Part shown: in pieces, positions 50,842-59,818 of the stretch
Numbering within the stretch: the first letter of the stretch is position 1
How the letters are laid out: each line of letters opens with the position of its first letter
Assembly (NCBI GenBank): GCA_026988525.1
Contig: JALSLC010000007.1
Span: 1 to 64,000, forward strand
Origin: Archaeoglobaceae archaeon
Lineage (GTDB): Archaea; Halobacteriota; Archaeoglobi; Archaeoglobales; Archaeoglobaceae
DNA length: 64,000 bases
Direction: 5' to 3'
Notes under the pieces: model-generated
Databases searched by the model: none
Seen by the model: the letters and a program-made list of their open reading frames with translations, nothing else
Told to the model about the DNA's origin: nothing
Translations under genes and position numbers: made by a program

Positions 50842-53109
50842 ATGACTTCAGTAAAGTCTGTAGTAATTGCAGCAACAATTCTAATTTTGGCAATGCATAC
50901 AGCTTTTGGTTTAAAATTTGCAGTGATAGCGGATCCACACGTATGCGTGTTCAAAACGCAGAACACGGCCAAACTATATTCGAACAGCTACGAAAGGTTC
51001 GAAAAAGTCTTAAAGGATGTTGACGGGAAAGTTAATTTTGTGCTGGTTCTGGGCGATTTGACAAGGAATTCTGAGCCAGAAAACCATCTTGCAGCTTTGA
51101 GAGCTCTCGAATCATTGCATATTCCTTGGTACGTTATTCCCGGAAATCACGATGTAGATAAGGAATGGCTGAAAGGCAAGCCCCACTGGACTTTAAAGGA
51201 TTTCATAAACCACTACGAGCCTTGGCTCTTCAGAGGTAAGAGCTACTACGCAGTAAGGGTTTCGAAGAACGTTCTGCTTATATGCTTGAACACGAACGAT
51301 CCAGAAAAGATGCTGTACGACACTTGGGGAGGACATATATCGGAGAAGCAGTTGAGATGGCTCGAAAACGTGCTTAAGCATGCAAAGGAGAAGTGGATAA
51401 TAATCGCGGAGCATCACGCATTGCTGTTCCACCCCACTCCCTGGGATAAGGGAGGAATGAACCCCAACTTCAGGGTTTCTAACTACAAAGAGGTGCTCAG
51501 CATCTTGGAAAAATACGCTAACAAGCACCATATCGTAGTCTTCTGCGGGCACTTGCACACTACAGACATAGCATACTACCACGGAATATACGAGGTGGCT
51601 TGTCCATCCCTATGCACGTATCCTCTCGCCTACAGGATAGTGGAGATAAAGGGAGACGAGATGAAAATAAGGTTCGTCTGGTATCCGAATGAAACTCAGC
51701 AGAAGATGGCGATGGAGACAGCCCTAAAGCACGGATGGACTGAGAAGAGTTTGGAAGTCGCCAAGGGTATGCCTTGGGACAGAAACGTAACTCTCTCGTT
51801 CGACCACGGAATAAAGAACGTTATACTCATGATAGGAGATGGAATGGGCTTAGCTCAGTTGCATCTTACCGAACTGACATACGGAAACCTGACGATGGAG
51901 CACTTCAACTGGACTTCAACCGGCTATGAGTTAACGGATTCTCTTAGCGGGGAAGTGACGGATTCGGCTGCTGCTGGAACCGCTTTAGCTACAGGCTTTA
52001 AGACTTACAACGAGATGGATTCGATGGTTTGGAAGGACGGAAAGCTATATTCTCTGCCCACGGTTTTGGAGTTGGCTGAGAAGCTGGGCAAATCGACCGG
52101 CTTAGTTACTACGACGAGGATTACCGACGCAACTCCAGCAGTATTTGCAGCCCACGTGAAGTATAGGCACATGGAAAAGGACATAGCCCTGCAGGAAATA
52201 GAGCATAAGGTGAACGTTCTTTTGGGAGGTGGATTGAAAGAGTTCAACAGTTCAACTCTAACTCTCGCAAAGAAGGAAGGATACGTAATAGTTTACAACA
52301 GAACGCAGTTGGAGAAGGCTAACGGCGATCACATCTTGGGTCTGTTTGCGGAAGACAACATTCCCTTCGTCCTTGATAGAGGTAAGGATATACCCAACCT
52401 TCCAGAAATGACCGAAAAGGCTCTTGAAGTTCTGAGTAGGAATCCCAAGGGGTTCTTCATAATGGTCGAGGGTGGAAGGATAGATCACGCATGCCACATA
52501 AACGACCCAGCTTCGGTAGTAGCGGAAACGTTGGAATTCGATAAGGCTGTTGCAACTGCTTTGGACTTCGCGAGGCTCGGGCATACTGTAGTAATCGTTA
52601 CCGCCGATCACGAAACCGGAGGACTTACGCTGGGAGTCAAATACGGCAGATCGATAGACTTCAACAAGCTGAAGCACATAAAGAGGAGCGTTTACTACAT
52701 GGCCGAGCTAATAAAGAAGGGAGAGAATCCGGCTGAGGTTGTTAAGAAGTATGCGAACATAACTCTAACGCCGGAAGAGGTTAAGGAGATAGAGAGCGTT
52801 ATCGGGCAGAAGTATCAGCCGGCAGATAAGTTGGGAGAGATAATATGCAAGCATCTCGGCTTGAAATTTGCAACCCACGTTCACAGCGGTGTTCCAGTAC
52901 CAAGGATGATCTACGGTTACGAATTCGACGGATTCCACCACCATGTCGAAACTGCGAAGCTAATGGCGAAGCTACTTCTGGGCAAGCTAACGCCGAAAGC
53001 TAAGGAGGTCTTGGAATACGTGGGTAACTTCAGCTACGTTAAGCCCTCCTTAGACTTAAATCACAACGGCGTTATAGATTTCTTGGACGTTCTCTTAGCT
53101 AACCACTAA
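50842..53109 (+). CDS. Secreted two-domain phosphatase: calcineurin-like phosphoesterase fused to PhoA-type alkaline phosphatase, with C-terminal calcium-loop motif
   Basis: A 755-residue protein with a signal peptide (about 1-23). Domain 1 (about 24-285) has every metallophosphoesterase motif: D31-x-H33, G71-D72, GNHD at 101-104, H191-H192 and GHLH at 236-239. Domain 2 (about 320-715) is an alkaline phosphatase: IGDGMG with D333, the phosphoserine site DSAAAG (S375), EGGRIDHACH, and TADHETGG. The last 20 residues, DLNHNGVIDFLDVL, look like a half dockerin or EF-hand calcium loop. Two unlike phosphatases in one chain suggest sequential cleavage of diesters then monoesters outside the cell. 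The gene is visibly richer in GC and in C- or G-ending codons than its flanks, except for its signal-peptide region, so transfer from another lineage is likely. Confidence 0.9.
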   Translation: MTSVKSVVIAATILILAMHTAFGLKFAVIADPHVCVFKTQNTAKLYSNSYERFEKVLKDVDGKVNFVLVLGDLTRNSEPENHLAALRALESLHIPWYVIPGNHDVDKEWLKGKPHWTLKDFINHYEPWLFRGKSYYAVRVSKNVLLICLNTNDPEKMLYDTWGGHISEKQLRWLENVLKHAKEKWIIIAEHHALLFHPTPWDKGGMNPNFRVSNYKEVLSILEKYANKHHIVVFCGHLHTTDIAYYHGIYEVACPSLCTYPLAYRIVEIKGDEMKIRFVWYPNETQQKMAMETALKHGWTEKSLEVAKGMPWDRNVTLSFDHGIKNVILMIGDGMGLAQLHLTELTYGNLTMEHFNWTSTGYELTDSLSGEVTDSAAAGTALATGFKTYNEMDSMVWKDGKLYSLPTVLELAEKLGKSTGLVTTTRITDATPAVFAAHVKYRHMEKDIALQEIEHKVNVLLGGGLKEFNSSTLTLAKKEGYVIVYNRTQLEKANGDHILGLFAEDNIPFVLDRGKDIPNLPEMTEKALEVLSRNPKGFFIMVEGGRIDHACHINDPASVVAETLEFDKAVATALDFARLGHTVVIVTADHETGGLTLGVKYGRSIDFNKLKHIKRSVYYMAELIKKGENPAEVVKKYANITLTPEEVKEIESVIGQKYQPADKLGEIICKHLGLKFATHVHSGVPVPRMIYGYEFDGFHHHVETAKLMAKLLLGKLTPKAKEVLEYVGNFSYVKPSLDLNHNGVIDFLDVLLANH

Positions 53110-53145
53110 ATTTTTTATTCTTTTATTTTTACAACATAAATTAAA

Positions 53146-54174
53146 ATGAGTGTGAAATTAATTAAAAATATAAAAAAATCACTTTCTCTACCTAAGGATA
53201 TTTTATTTAGGGAAGCAAAAAAAATTAGAGACAAATATTTTGATAGAAAAATTTATTTAAGAGCTATAATAGAATTCTCTAATATTTGTGTTAACAACTG
53301 TGCATACTGTGGTATTAGAAGAGGTGCTAATATAAAAAGATATGCTATGGATGAAAAGGAAATAGTTAGATTAGCACACTACGCTGAGGATTTGGGATAT
53401 GGGACTGTAGTTTTGCAATCTGGACAGAACAACTTGTATGATGAAAAACTCTGTAGGATAATTAAAGAAATAAAGGAAACTACAAAGCTTGCTGTAACTC
53501 TTTCAGTTGGGGAAAAAAGTGAAGAAGTATATAAAAAATGGAGGGAAGCTGGAGCGGATAGGTATCTTTTAAAACAAGAGACCTCTAATGCTGAACTTTT
53601 TAAAAAACTTACAGGTAGAGAGTTAAGTAGAAGATTTGAGTGTTTGAGACATTTAATAAATCTGGGATATGAGACTGGATCAGGAAATATAGTTGGTTTG
53701 CCGGGACAGAGGATAGATGATATAGTAAACGATATTGTAACTTTTGTTAATTGGGATTTTGATATGCTTGGTATAGGGCCATTTATACCTTGTTTGGATA
53801 CTCCATTGGAAAAACAAAATCCGGGAAGTGTTGAATTAACGATGAAAGTGATTGCAGTAACCAGAATTTTGTGTGCTGATACAAACATTCCAGCTACAAC
53901 AGCTTTAAGAACAAAAATTGGAGATATTAATGATATATTCGAGTGTGGAGCTAATGTAGTAATGGGTAATGTAACACCTGTAGAATATAGAAGACTTTAC
54001 AGAATATACCCCGGAAAAGTATGCTTTTTTTTGGATCCTGAAACTTGGCTTGGAAACATAATGGAACTAATAAAATCTTGTGGGCTAAAACCCAGCGGTG
54101 AAAGAGGTGATAGAAAACGTAACAATAAAAAAATTTGTGGTGAAAAAATTTTGGAAAAAATTATCGAAAAATAG
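53146..54174 (+). CDS. hydE: HydE-like radical SAM protein (orphan [FeFe]-hydrogenase maturase homologue)
   Basis: A 342-residue radical SAM protein. The SAM cluster cysteines are C48, C52, C55 (NICVNNCAYCGIRRG), followed by RYAMDEKEIVRLAHYAEDLGYGTVVLQSGQ, AVTLSVGEKS, GADRYLLKQET and GIGPFIPCLDTPL, which all match HydE. In bacteria HydE works with HydF and HydG to make the H-cluster; neither is present nor is a hydrogenase. Relatives such as HmdB and PylB have other roles, and the archaeal orphan could serve another cofactor. The basic C-terminal extension (GERGDRKRNNKK) is unusual. A short regulator gene follows. Confidence 0.8.
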   Translation: MSVKLIKNIKKSLSLPKDILFREAKKIRDKYFDRKIYLRAIIEFSNICVNNCAYCGIRRGANIKRYAMDEKEIVRLAHYAEDLGYGTVVLQSGQNNLYDEKLCRIIKEIKETTKLAVTLSVGEKSEEVYKKWREAGADRYLLKQETSNAELFKKLTGRELSRRFECLRHLINLGYETGSGNIVGLPGQRIDDIVNDIVTFVNWDFDMLGIGPFIPCLDTPLEKQNPGSVELTMKVIAVTRILCADTNIPATTALRTKIGDINDIFECGANVVMGNVTPVEYRRLYRIYPGKVCFFLDPETWLGNIMELIKSCGLKPSGERGDRKRNNKKICGEKILEKIIEK

Positions 54175-54195
54175 AAATTCTGGTGTTATATATTT

Positions 54196-54456
54196 TTGGG
54201 TATGGGTGAAAAAGTTAGAGATAGAGAACATCATGAGAGATTGTTTAAAGCAGCATTAAATCCTTTAAGAAGAAAAATTGTAGCATGTATCGGTATTCAA
54301 GGAAAAACAAGAGATGAAGTAAAAAAAGAACTCAACTTAACTGATTTCCAACTTAAATTTAACATTGACTATTTAATTCAACAAGGGTTTGTTGTTGAAG
54401 AAAATGGAAAGCTTAAACTTACTGATGATGGAATAGAATTGCTTGAAGCTGGTTAA
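54196..54456 (+). CDS. Small winged helix-turn-helix DNA-binding protein
   Basis: An 86-residue protein with one winged helix: ALNPLRRKIVACIGIQGKTR, DEVKKELNLTDFQLKFNIDYLIQQ, then the wing GFVVEENGKLKLTDDGIELLEAG. This is the ArsR/MarR-like archaeal layout with a helix-turn-helix at about 40-62. It has no sensor domain, so any effector is unknown. It is 22 bases downstream of the HydE-like gene and convergent with the DUF401 permease gene, which it overlaps by four bases. Confidence 0.8.
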   Translation: MGMGEKVRDREHHERLFKAALNPLRRKIVACIGIQGKTRDEVKKELNLTDFQLKFNIDYLIQQGFVVEENGKLKLTDDGIELLEAG

Positions 54457-55646
54457 ACTAAAAAGTAGAAAACGAGAGATGTTAAGGCTATAAACGCAAC
54501 TGCTGGAATTAAAAATTTGTAAGTTTTTGACATGTCTGCATGGAAGTATTCTGATGTTAAAGCAAAACAAAGGTGCATGGGGGATAGCATAACACCACAG
54601 TATCCTCCAGCGATAGTTATCATTAGTCTTTCTGGTACTAAATTACTCCCAACTCCGATAAATGCTGTTAATAGTGGGAGGGCAATTGAAGAGTAACTAA
54701 GCTCTATACCGGTAGCAAATCCAATTATAAATGAAACAGAAAAGGCAGCTATAGATGCAGGGATACCAAAGTACTCTAAATGATGGAGGAACGTTTCTGC
54801 CGAGTGAGTGTACTCTATTAATGCTTTATAACCCATTACTGCAAATATGAGAATAATTATTTTTATATCAAATGTTTTTTTCAGTATTTTTGCTATATCT
54901 TTTACATGAGCTTTATTCTGAATGTAAACTACTAATATCGCTAATATCAGAGTATATAGCATATCTATTTTTACAATTAAAACTAAGATAGCCACAATAA
55001 TTATGGGGTAAAAGGACTTCAACATGTATTTAATAGATTTTAGATTAAAAGAAAAATATTCTATTTTTAAAATATTCAACTTAAATGCGTAAATCAATGC
55101 AGTAATTAATGCTGAAATACCTATTATGAAACAAGATCTAACAATTTCTATTGGTGAAACTTCAACTACTGCAGTGGCAATTATTATGCTTGGATAAAGT
55201 GGCCAAATCGTTACCCATACGTGTCTAAACCAGTAATTAATAAAAGTAGCTTCTTCAGGACTTAAACTATACTTCTTTACGAGTTTGTTAATCATAACAG
55301 CTGAAACTAAAGCACCTCCCGGCATAGGCAACAATCCAACGAGTAGAGGAAGTAAGGAAACGCTAAATTTGTGTACAAGTTCCTCAGCTGATTTTTGTAA
55401 TTCTTCAAACAATCCAAAGTATTCCATAGAATAACCAAGTGTAAATGCAAAAATTACAAGCAATACAACTTTTATCGTTGAAATAGAAATCATAGAGAGT
55501 GCTAAAACTTTAAAAGATACCAATCCCACACTTAGCAAACCTAAGATTACAGCTCCCGTGAGTATTGCAAGACATATGCTCACTCTAAACCTTATTAGTA
55601 TGAGTATTACTAATACTGATATAAGCAAGGCTAAGGCTGTATCCAT
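54453..55646 (-). CDS. DUF401 family membrane transporter-like protein
   Basis: A 397-residue protein with about eleven spans. The family stretch VGLLPMPGGALVSAVMINKLVKKYSLSPEEATFINYWFRHVWVTIWPLYPSIIIA is clear, and the C-terminal FSYSSIALPLLTAF-type re-entrant segments resemble ion-transporter (CitMHS/ArsB-like) proteins. The transported compound is unknown. The gene is divergent from purQ and convergent with the small regulator. Confidence 0.8.
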   Translation of the reverse strand: MDTALALLISVLVILILIRFRVSICLAILTGAVILGLLSVGLVSFKVLALSMISISTIKVVLLVIFAFTLGYSMEYFGLFEELQKSAEELVHKFSVSLLPLLVGLLPMPGGALVSAVMINKLVKKYSLSPEEATFINYWFRHVWVTIWPLYPSIIIATAVVEVSPIEIVRSCFIIGISALITALIYAFKLNILKIEYFSFNLKSIKYMLKSFYPIIIVAILVLIVKIDMLYTLILAILVVYIQNKAHVKDIAKILKKTFDIKIIILIFAVMGYKALIEYTHSAETFLHHLEYFGIPASIAAFSVSFIIGFATGIELSYSSIALPLLTAFIGVGSNLVPERLMITIAGGYCGVMLSPMHLCFALTSEYFHADMSKTYKFLIPAVAFIALTSLVFYFLV

Positions 55647-55707
55647 CCTGTGATGAGCATTTGCAAAAACAAATAAATTTTTTTACAACCTTGTATGTTA
55701 AAAATTT

Positions 55708-56508
55708 ATGGATATCGACGAAATTAAGGTAGCTGTGGTTAGAATTGAAGGAACTAATTGTGAAGAAGAAACGGTAAAAGCATTCAAAGAATGTGGTGTT
55801 TTTGCTGAATGTGTTCATCTCAAGCAGTTTTACAGTGATATGATTAGAGATAATGAGCAGAGGTCTTTTAATGACTATAATTGCATAGTTTTTCCGGGTG
55901 GTTTTTCAGCTGGAGACTACATTAGAGCTGGAGCAATATTTTCTGCAAGATTAAAAAGTGTTTTAAAAAAAGATTTAGAGGATTTTATAAAAAATGGATA
56001 TCCTGTATTGGGGATATGTAATGGATTTCAAGTTCTAGTTGAGTTGGGAGCCTTACCGGGGTTTGATGAGGATAAACCTATTAGTGATAAACCGATGATG
56101 GCTCTTACAATAAACAATTCAAGCAAATTTGAATGTCGTCCATGTTTCTTAAAACATGAAAATAAAGGTAAATGTATATTCACTTGGAAACTTGGGAAAA
56201 AGGAAGTTGTTATGTTTCCAGTTGCTCATGCTGAAGGTAAAGTAACTTTTCCTATGGAAAAGGAACAAGAGTATGTAGAAACTCTTAGATCGAACGATCA
56301 AATCGTTTTTAGATATGTGGACAGAGATGGTAACTACTCTGGCTATCCATGGAATCCAAACGGTAGTATCTATAACATTGCAGGTATTTGTAATGTATTG
56401 GGCAATGTCATGGGTATGATGCCTCATCCCGAAAGGGCTTTTTGGTATCCATATACTCAAGGCAGAGTAATTTTTGAAAGTGTAATTGAATATATGAAAA
56501 GGCTATGA
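55708..56508 (+). CDS. purQ: Phosphoribosylformylglycinamidine synthase subunit I (glutaminase)
   Basis: A 266-residue class I glutamine amidotransferase that supplies ammonia to PurL. The nucleophilic cysteine lies in YPVLGICNGFQVLVELGALPG; the opening VAVVRIEGTNCEEETVKAF and the closing GMMPHPERAFWYPY (catalytic His and Glu) are diagnostic. It is about 40 residues longer than the short bacterial form, mostly around PMMALTINNSSKFECRPCFL. The last four bases overlap the mechanosensitive channel gene (ATGA). Confidence 0.94.
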   Translation: MDIDEIKVAVVRIEGTNCEEETVKAFKECGVFAECVHLKQFYSDMIRDNEQRSFNDYNCIVFPGGFSAGDYIRAGAIFSARLKSVLKKDLEDFIKNGYPVLGICNGFQVLVELGALPGFDEDKPISDKPMMALTINNSSKFECRPCFLKHENKGKCIFTWKLGKKEVVMFPVAHAEGKVTFPMEKEQEYVETLRSNDQIVFRYVDRDGNYSGYPWNPNGSIYNIAGICNVLGNVMGMMPHPERAFWYPYTQGRVIFESVIEYMKRL

Positions 56509-57314
56509 CACTGAGCGAGATACTATATGCAAAAGTTTACGGAAATTTAACACCTATAAAAATTATTAGTTTAATAATAATCTTTGTTTTATCTATAGTA
56601 TTAGCTACTTTTATAAGGTTGAGACTTAGATACTACTTGAAAGATAAATTACCAAAAGATAGGCTCGATCTTTTGCTTAAGTTTGTTTACTATTCTATAA
56701 TTTTTATAGTTGTACTATCAATTTTACCTGAAATAGGTGTAAATATTTCAGGTTTGTTTGTTGCTGGTGGAATATTTGGTTTAATATTAGGTTTTGCAAG
56801 TCAAAGTATAGTTTCTAATCTTGTTTCGGGAGTATTTATAATGTTCGAGAGACCCATAAAAATTGGAGATCAAGTAGAGATAGATGGTGTTTCAGGGTTT
56901 GTTGAGGATATACATATCATGTCAACTTTAATAAGAACTTACGATGGGATTTTCGTCAGAATACCTAACGATAAGGTATTTACATCAAAAATCTCTAACT
57001 ACGTAACAAATGTAGTTAGGAGGTTCGAATACACTATTGGAATTAGCTATTCCGATGATGCTGATAAAGCAATAGAAGTAATTAAGAGGGTAATAGATTC
57101 TGAACCTTTTGCATTGAAGTATCCTGAACCTCAAGTTTTTGTTAAACAGTTAAGCGATAGTAGCGTTGATATAACTGTTAGAATTTGGGCTCCGATTCAG
57201 GTATGGTACGACGTCAGAATGAAACTCTTGTGGGAGATAAAGAAAGCTATTGAAGAAGAAGGAATTGAAATACCCTATCCTCAAAGAGTGGTTTGGCTTA
57301 GAATTGAAGAGTAA
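56505..57314 (+). CDS. MscS-family mechanosensitive channel
   Basis: A 269-residue small MscS channel with three N-terminal membrane helices. The pore helix and its following segment read GGIFGLILGFASQSIVSNLVSGVFIMFERPIKIGDQVEIDGVSGFVEDI, which is the family signature. The C-terminal alpha-beta vestibule follows. It opens under osmotic downshock. It overlaps purQ by four bases, so the two are co-transcribed, and a regulator gene follows. Confidence 0.93.
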   Translation: MTLSEILYAKVYGNLTPIKIISLIIIFVLSIVLATFIRLRLRYYLKDKLPKDRLDLLLKFVYYSIIFIVVLSILPEIGVNISGLFVAGGIFGLILGFASQSIVSNLVSGVFIMFERPIKIGDQVEIDGVSGFVEDIHIMSTLIRTYDGIFVRIPNDKVFTSKISNYVTNVVRRFEYTIGISYSDDADKAIEVIKRVIDSEPFALKYPEPQVFVKQLSDSSVDITVRIWAPIQVWYDVRMKLLWEIKKAIEEEGIEIPYPQRVVWLRIEE

Positions 57315-57369
57315 ATAGTAAATAAATTTAACAGTACATCTGAAAAACAAAAACGGTGGTGATAATCTG

Positions 57370-57852
57370 TTGGAAAAATTATTTCTTCATACAAAAACAG
57401 TAGATGTATTAATCAAGATACTTGAAGCAGAGGATAAGGGGGAGAAAGTTTATCCTTTATCTATTTCAAGAGAAGTAAACTCACCCTACAGTTACGTTTC
57501 AAAAATACTGAGTGAATTTGAAAAAAATGCTATAATCGAAAGTGTACATTCGGGGAGAATGAGATTTGTAAAGTTAACAGATGATGGTAAACAGTTGGCA
57601 AAAAAGTTAAAGGACATTAGAGAAATGCTTAAAAAAGATTTTGTTACTCGAAAAAAATTAAAAATTATTTCGGAATTCATAAGAAAATATGAAAAAAGAA
57701 AATTTGATGAAAACGAAAAAATATTTGTTTATGCACCCATAATGATGGAATTAAGTAATATTACGAAAAAATCAAAAAATCTTGATGAAGAAACATATTG
57801 TGTAGCTACAGAAATGTTAAAAAAAGTATCTGAAATTATAAAAAAATCGTAA
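57370..57852 (+). CDS. Winged helix-turn-helix regulator (MarR/PadR-like)
   Basis: A 160-residue protein. The N-terminal winged helix (YPLSISREVNSPYSYVSKILSEFEKNAIIESVHSGRMRFVKLTDDG) binds DNA, and the C-terminal 80 residues are helical and charged (REMLKKDFVTRKKLKIISEF, KFDENEKIFVYAPIMMEL), probably for dimerisation. The start is a TTG behind GGTGGTGAT. It stands between the MscS and M20 genes in the same direction; the target is unknown. Confidence 0.75.
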   Translation: MEKLFLHTKTVDVLIKILEAEDKGEKVYPLSISREVNSPYSYVSKILSEFEKNAIIESVHSGRMRFVKLTDDGKQLAKKLKDIREMLKKDFVTRKKLKIISEFIRKYEKRKFDENEKIFVYAPIMMELSNITKKSKNLDEETYCVATEMLKKVSEIIKKS

Positions 57853-57884
57853 AAAGTTTTTAAAGTATAGGGTTTACTTTACTT

Positions 57885-59087
57885 ATGGAATTTCTGAATG
57901 AATTGGAAAACTTAAGAGATGAAATGGTAGAAACATTGTGTGACTTAATTAGAATAAAAGCTATTGGACCTGATAATGGAGGAGTAGGAGAATTTGACAG
58001 AGCTGTTTACATTCAAAGAAAATTTGAGGATTGGGGTTTAGATGTAGAGAGATATGATGCTGTAGATGAACGAGCAAAAGGAGGTATAAGACCAAATCTT
58101 GTTGTTAGATTAAAAAATCCCGGTAAAAAGAGAATATGGATAGTTACACATATGGATGTCGTACCAGAAGGGGATTTGTCCTTATGGGATACGCCTCCTT
58201 TTGAGCCAGTTATAAAGGATGGCAAAGTATATGGTAGAGGTAGTGAGGACAATACACAACCACTCGTTTCCTCAATGTATGCTGCAAGAGTTCTTTCAAA
58301 CTATTCTAATCTAAAAAGAGAATTTTGTTTAGCATTTGTTAGTGATGAAGAAACGGGAAGTAAATATGGTATTCAACATTTAATAAAAGAAGGTCTGTTT
58401 GAAAAAGGAGATTTATTTGTAGTTCCAGATGCTGGAACACCCGATGGAAAAAGTATTGAAGTGGCAGAAAAAAGCATACTATGGTTGAAATTTATAGTTG
58501 AAGGAAAACAAGCTCATGCAAGTATGACTCATTTATCTGTTAATGCAAACAGAGAGGCTATGAAATTACTGCTTTTAGTTGATGAAACTTTACATTCTAA
58601 ATTTAATGCTAAGGATGACTTGTTTTTACCACCTGAATCTACTTTTGAACCGACTAAGAGAGAAAAGAACGTAGATAACATAAATACAATCCCCGGAAAA
58701 GATATTAGCTATTTTGATTGCAGAGTGTTGCCATCTTATCCATTAGATGATGTAATAAAAAGTGTAGAACAAATTATTGAAAACTTCAATTTAAAAAGTA
58801 AAGCAAAAGCAAAGTATGAAATTATACAAAGAGAAGAATCTCCTTCAACATCTCCTGAGAGTGAAGTTGTATCTTTACTGAAAAAAGCAATAAAAAAAGT
58901 TTCAAATGTTGATGCAGTACCCGTTGGATTTGGAGGGAATACTTGTGCTTCCTTCTTTAGAAAAGCTGGTTACGAAGCAGCTGTTTGGAGTACTGTAGAT
59001 GGAACTGCACATCAACCTAATGAGTATGCTGTAATAGATTATATGGTGAAAGATGCAAAAGTTTTCTCTTTACTACCAATGCTATAA
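57885..59087 (+). CDS. M20 family metallohydrolase (ArgE/DapE-like)
   Basis: A 400-residue zinc enzyme. The ligands and base are in WIVTHMDVVPEGD, VYGRGSEDNTQPLVSSMYA, AFVSDEETGSKYGIQHLI and VVPDAGTPDGKSIEVAEKSILWLKF. The closing segment TVDGTAHQPNEYAVIDYMV holds the last ligand histidine. Archaeal members of this length are called acetylornithine deacetylase or succinyl-diaminopimelate desuccinylase without proof; a peptidase role is equally open. It follows the regulator gene by about 30 bases. Confidence 0.85.
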   Translation: MEFLNELENLRDEMVETLCDLIRIKAIGPDNGGVGEFDRAVYIQRKFEDWGLDVERYDAVDERAKGGIRPNLVVRLKNPGKKRIWIVTHMDVVPEGDLSLWDTPPFEPVIKDGKVYGRGSEDNTQPLVSSMYAARVLSNYSNLKREFCLAFVSDEETGSKYGIQHLIKEGLFEKGDLFVVPDAGTPDGKSIEVAEKSILWLKFIVEGKQAHASMTHLSVNANREAMKLLLLVDETLHSKFNAKDDLFLPPESTFEPTKREKNVDNINTIPGKDISYFDCRVLPSYPLDDVIKSVEQIIENFNLKSKAKAKYEIIQREESPSTSPESEVVSLLKKAIKKVSNVDAVPVGFGGNTCASFFRKAGYEAAVWSTVDGTAHQPNEYAVIDYMVKDAKVFSLLPML

Positions 59088-59229
59088 ACTCTTTTGTTAA
59101 TTTTTACATTCTAATTTAGCATTTTAATTAAATTTTAGTTTGCGTTAGTTTTAGTAGTATAGTATTATGTTTTGGTAAACCTAAAATATTTAATAATTGA
59201 AACTTTATTTTTTACTACGGTGATTAACT

Positions 59230-59808
59230 ATGAATGTGCCAGAGGAAGTAAAAGAAATACTTTATCCAGACGAGTCAGTAAAATATTGTATTAAAAGAAA
59301 ACTAATTAACGAATTAAAGCCAAAATACTTGATTGTTACTGATAGAAGAATTATATATTTAGATCAAAAAATTCTTAAAAGATATGAAATATTGGATATA
59401 CCATACGAGAAACTTGAAAAAGTTTACTTTAAAATAGGCGGTATTGGTGCTAAATTCGTTGTAAGAGATGAAAATGGAAAATCTATTGAATTAACTTGGA
59501 TGGACAAAAAAGAAGTCAAAGAGGCTATAGAAGCTATAAAAGAAGCTATTAATGCAATTGCTGTAGAACCGGTCTCTATTAAAAAGAAAAAAGGATTAAT
59601 CGGCGAGGAATGGTATCTATTTAAACCTAAGGAACTAATAGTAAGGAATTTACCAATGACTCAAGTTATCGAAAGACAAGTTATTAAAAGAAATGATAAA
59701 ACTGATCCGTTAGAAAAGCTAAAAAAGCTCAAAGAGTTATATGAAGAAGGAATTATCACAAAAGAAGAATTTGAAGAGAAAAAGAAAAAATTACTCGAAC
59801 AATTGTAA
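59230..59808 (+). CDS. PH-like domain protein with C-terminal SHOCT motif
   Basis: A 192-residue soluble protein. Residues 10-110 form a bacterial-type PH domain (LKPKYLIVTDRRIIYLDQKIL, then IPYEKLEKVYFKIGGIGAKFVVRDENGKSIELTW). The last 35 residues are a classic SHOCT helix pair (DPLEKLKKLKELYEEGIITKEEFEEKKKKLLEQL), a short oligomerisation motif usually at protein ends. Function unknown; such proteins are often membrane- or assembly-related. It is convergent with argC. Confidence 0.85.
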   Translation: MNVPEEVKEILYPDESVKYCIKRKLINELKPKYLIVTDRRIIYLDQKILKRYEILDIPYEKLEKVYFKIGGIGAKFVVRDENGKSIELTWMDKKEVKEAIEAIKEAINAIAVEPVSIKKKKGLIGEEWYLFKPKELIVRNLPMTQVIERQVIKRNDKTDPLEKLKKLKELYEEGIITKEEFEEKKKKLLEQL

Positions 59809-59818
59809 TATCTCTTTT

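Noticed and set aside
55653-55659. GTGATGA resembling a C box of a box C/D guide RNA between purQ and the DUF401 gene
   Set aside because: No D box (CTGA) or internal C'/D' pair follows before the purQ start, so no guide RNA can be supported.
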